This document shows, one piece after another, positions 40,230-40,465 of a DNA stretch of 40,465 nucleotides. A program made the translations under genes and the position numbers. Origin of the DNA: JBBDMC01 sp964441935 (GTDB lineage Bacteria > Pseudomonadota > Alphaproteobacteria > Rhizobiales > Kaistiaceae); assembly GCA_964441935.1 (NCBI GenBank), contig CAYTXI010000003.1, positions 1-40,465 on the forward strand, written 5' to 3'. Below the pieces are notes generated by a model. That model saw only the letters and a list, made by a program, of their open reading frames with translations, had not been told where the DNA came from and did no database searches. How positions within the stretch are numbered: position 1 is the first letter of the stretch; every line of letters begins with the position of its first letter.

Positions 40230-40465
40230 ATGCGACCGACCTGGAACGCAATGCCGCGCACGGTGGTCGCGCTCGGTTTTGTATCGCTTCTGATGGATAC
40301 CTCGTCGGAGCTGATTCACAGCCTCCTCCCGGTGTTTCTGGTAAGCGCGCTTGGCGCCTCGACCGTCGCGGTCGGTTTGATCGAGGGCATCGGCGAAGCG
40401 ACGGCGGCGATCACCAAGGTGTTCTCCGGCGTGCTTTCAGACCGGCTGGGCAAGCGCAAGCTGCT
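40230..40465 (+). CDS. MFS transporter, N-terminal part (cut by window edge)
   Basis: 78 codons are visible. TM1 is VVALGFVSLLMDTSSELIHSLLPVFL, TM2 starts at VAVGLIEGIGEATAAITKVFSG, and the MFS loop motif SDRLGKRK follows. The start LMDTSSE with the …IEGIGEATAA… segment is typical of a large MFS group whose substrates are mostly unknown. ATG 40230 is the apparent start. The rest lies beyond the right edge. Confidence 0.88.
   Translation, partial: MRPTWNAMPRTVVALGFVSLLMDTSSELIHSLLPVFLVSALGASTVAVGLIEGIGEATAAITKVFSGVLSDRLGKRKL

Noticed and set aside
1..40465. CRISPR array, prophage, insertion sequence or a canonical defence island
   Set aside because: No regularly spaced repeats, transposase, integrase or recognisable defence gene set was found; the HerA-like gene alone is not enough.

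Overview
The window is about 40.5 kb of GC-rich chromosomal DNA with the gene content of an alphaproteobacterium. The evidence for that is the Irr-type membrane ferritin mbfA, the usg gene, the cysE–DUF3126 pair, the iron-sulfur scaffold/folE/hisI/yidD neighbourhood, the sfsA–map–radC order, a zf-CHCC protein related to mitochondrial complex I subunit NDUFS6, and an Anbu proteasome cluster. I cannot name a genus. Most of the window is ordinary core and housekeeping sequence. I see no phage, IS element, CRISPR array or canonical defence island. One 100-N scaffold gap interrupts a gene.

Layout. 1-2.1 kb: start of thrS on the minus strand, then amtB–glnK for ammonium uptake. 2.2-6.0 kb: iron efflux (mbfA), yidD, an Fe-S scaffold, folE, hisI and a CBS-domain protein. 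6.1-9.4 kb: rhomboid protease, PAS protein, a double PilZ protein and a LapG-like secreted cysteine peptidase, which look like signalling and surface functions. 9.5-12.7 kb, minus strand: gamma-carbonic anhydrase, a small membrane protein, DUF3126, cysE and an alpha/beta hydrolase. 12.8-15.7 kb, plus strand: zf-CHCC protein, FAD monooxygenase, malonyl-CoA synthetase. 15.7-17.8 kb: HerA-like ATPase and tRNA-Leu(UAA). 18.0-19.6 kb: a YqjI-like PadR regulator and an SDR gene split by the gap. 19.8-24.5 kb: a large secreted cysteine/proline-rich protein facing a minus-strand run (DUF4336, gpt, CinA-like, secreted hypothetical). 24.6-26.9 kb: sfsA–map–radC.

27-30.4 kb is the eroded part. It holds a decayed SDR gene, an intact fusion of a Gfo/Idh/MocA oxidoreductase with an aldo/keto reductase, the 3' half of a sugar ABC permease, and an AraC regulator that lacks its 5' end and is frameshifted. 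The permease and regulator remnants abut within about 10 bp. This is best explained by one deletion that removed the middle of a divergent sugar-uptake locus.

30.7-36.0 kb: an LpxH-like phosphoesterase, then the four-gene Anbu cluster (circularly permuted ATP-grasp, alpha-E protein, transglutaminase, Anbu peptidase). 36.0-38.4 kb: SDR, cyclophilin-like protein, usg and a membrane cyclic-nucleotide-fold protein. 38.4-40.1 kb: a molybdo-hydroxylase maturation operon (XdhC N-part, XdhC C-part, MocA). The window ends inside an MFS transporter.

The observations I rate highest are the secreted 38-cysteine protein, the sugar-locus deletion scar with its surviving fusion enzyme, the scaffold gap that is really a 55-bp contig overlap, and a thrS leader hairpin whose loop resembles a tRNA-Thr anticodon loop.
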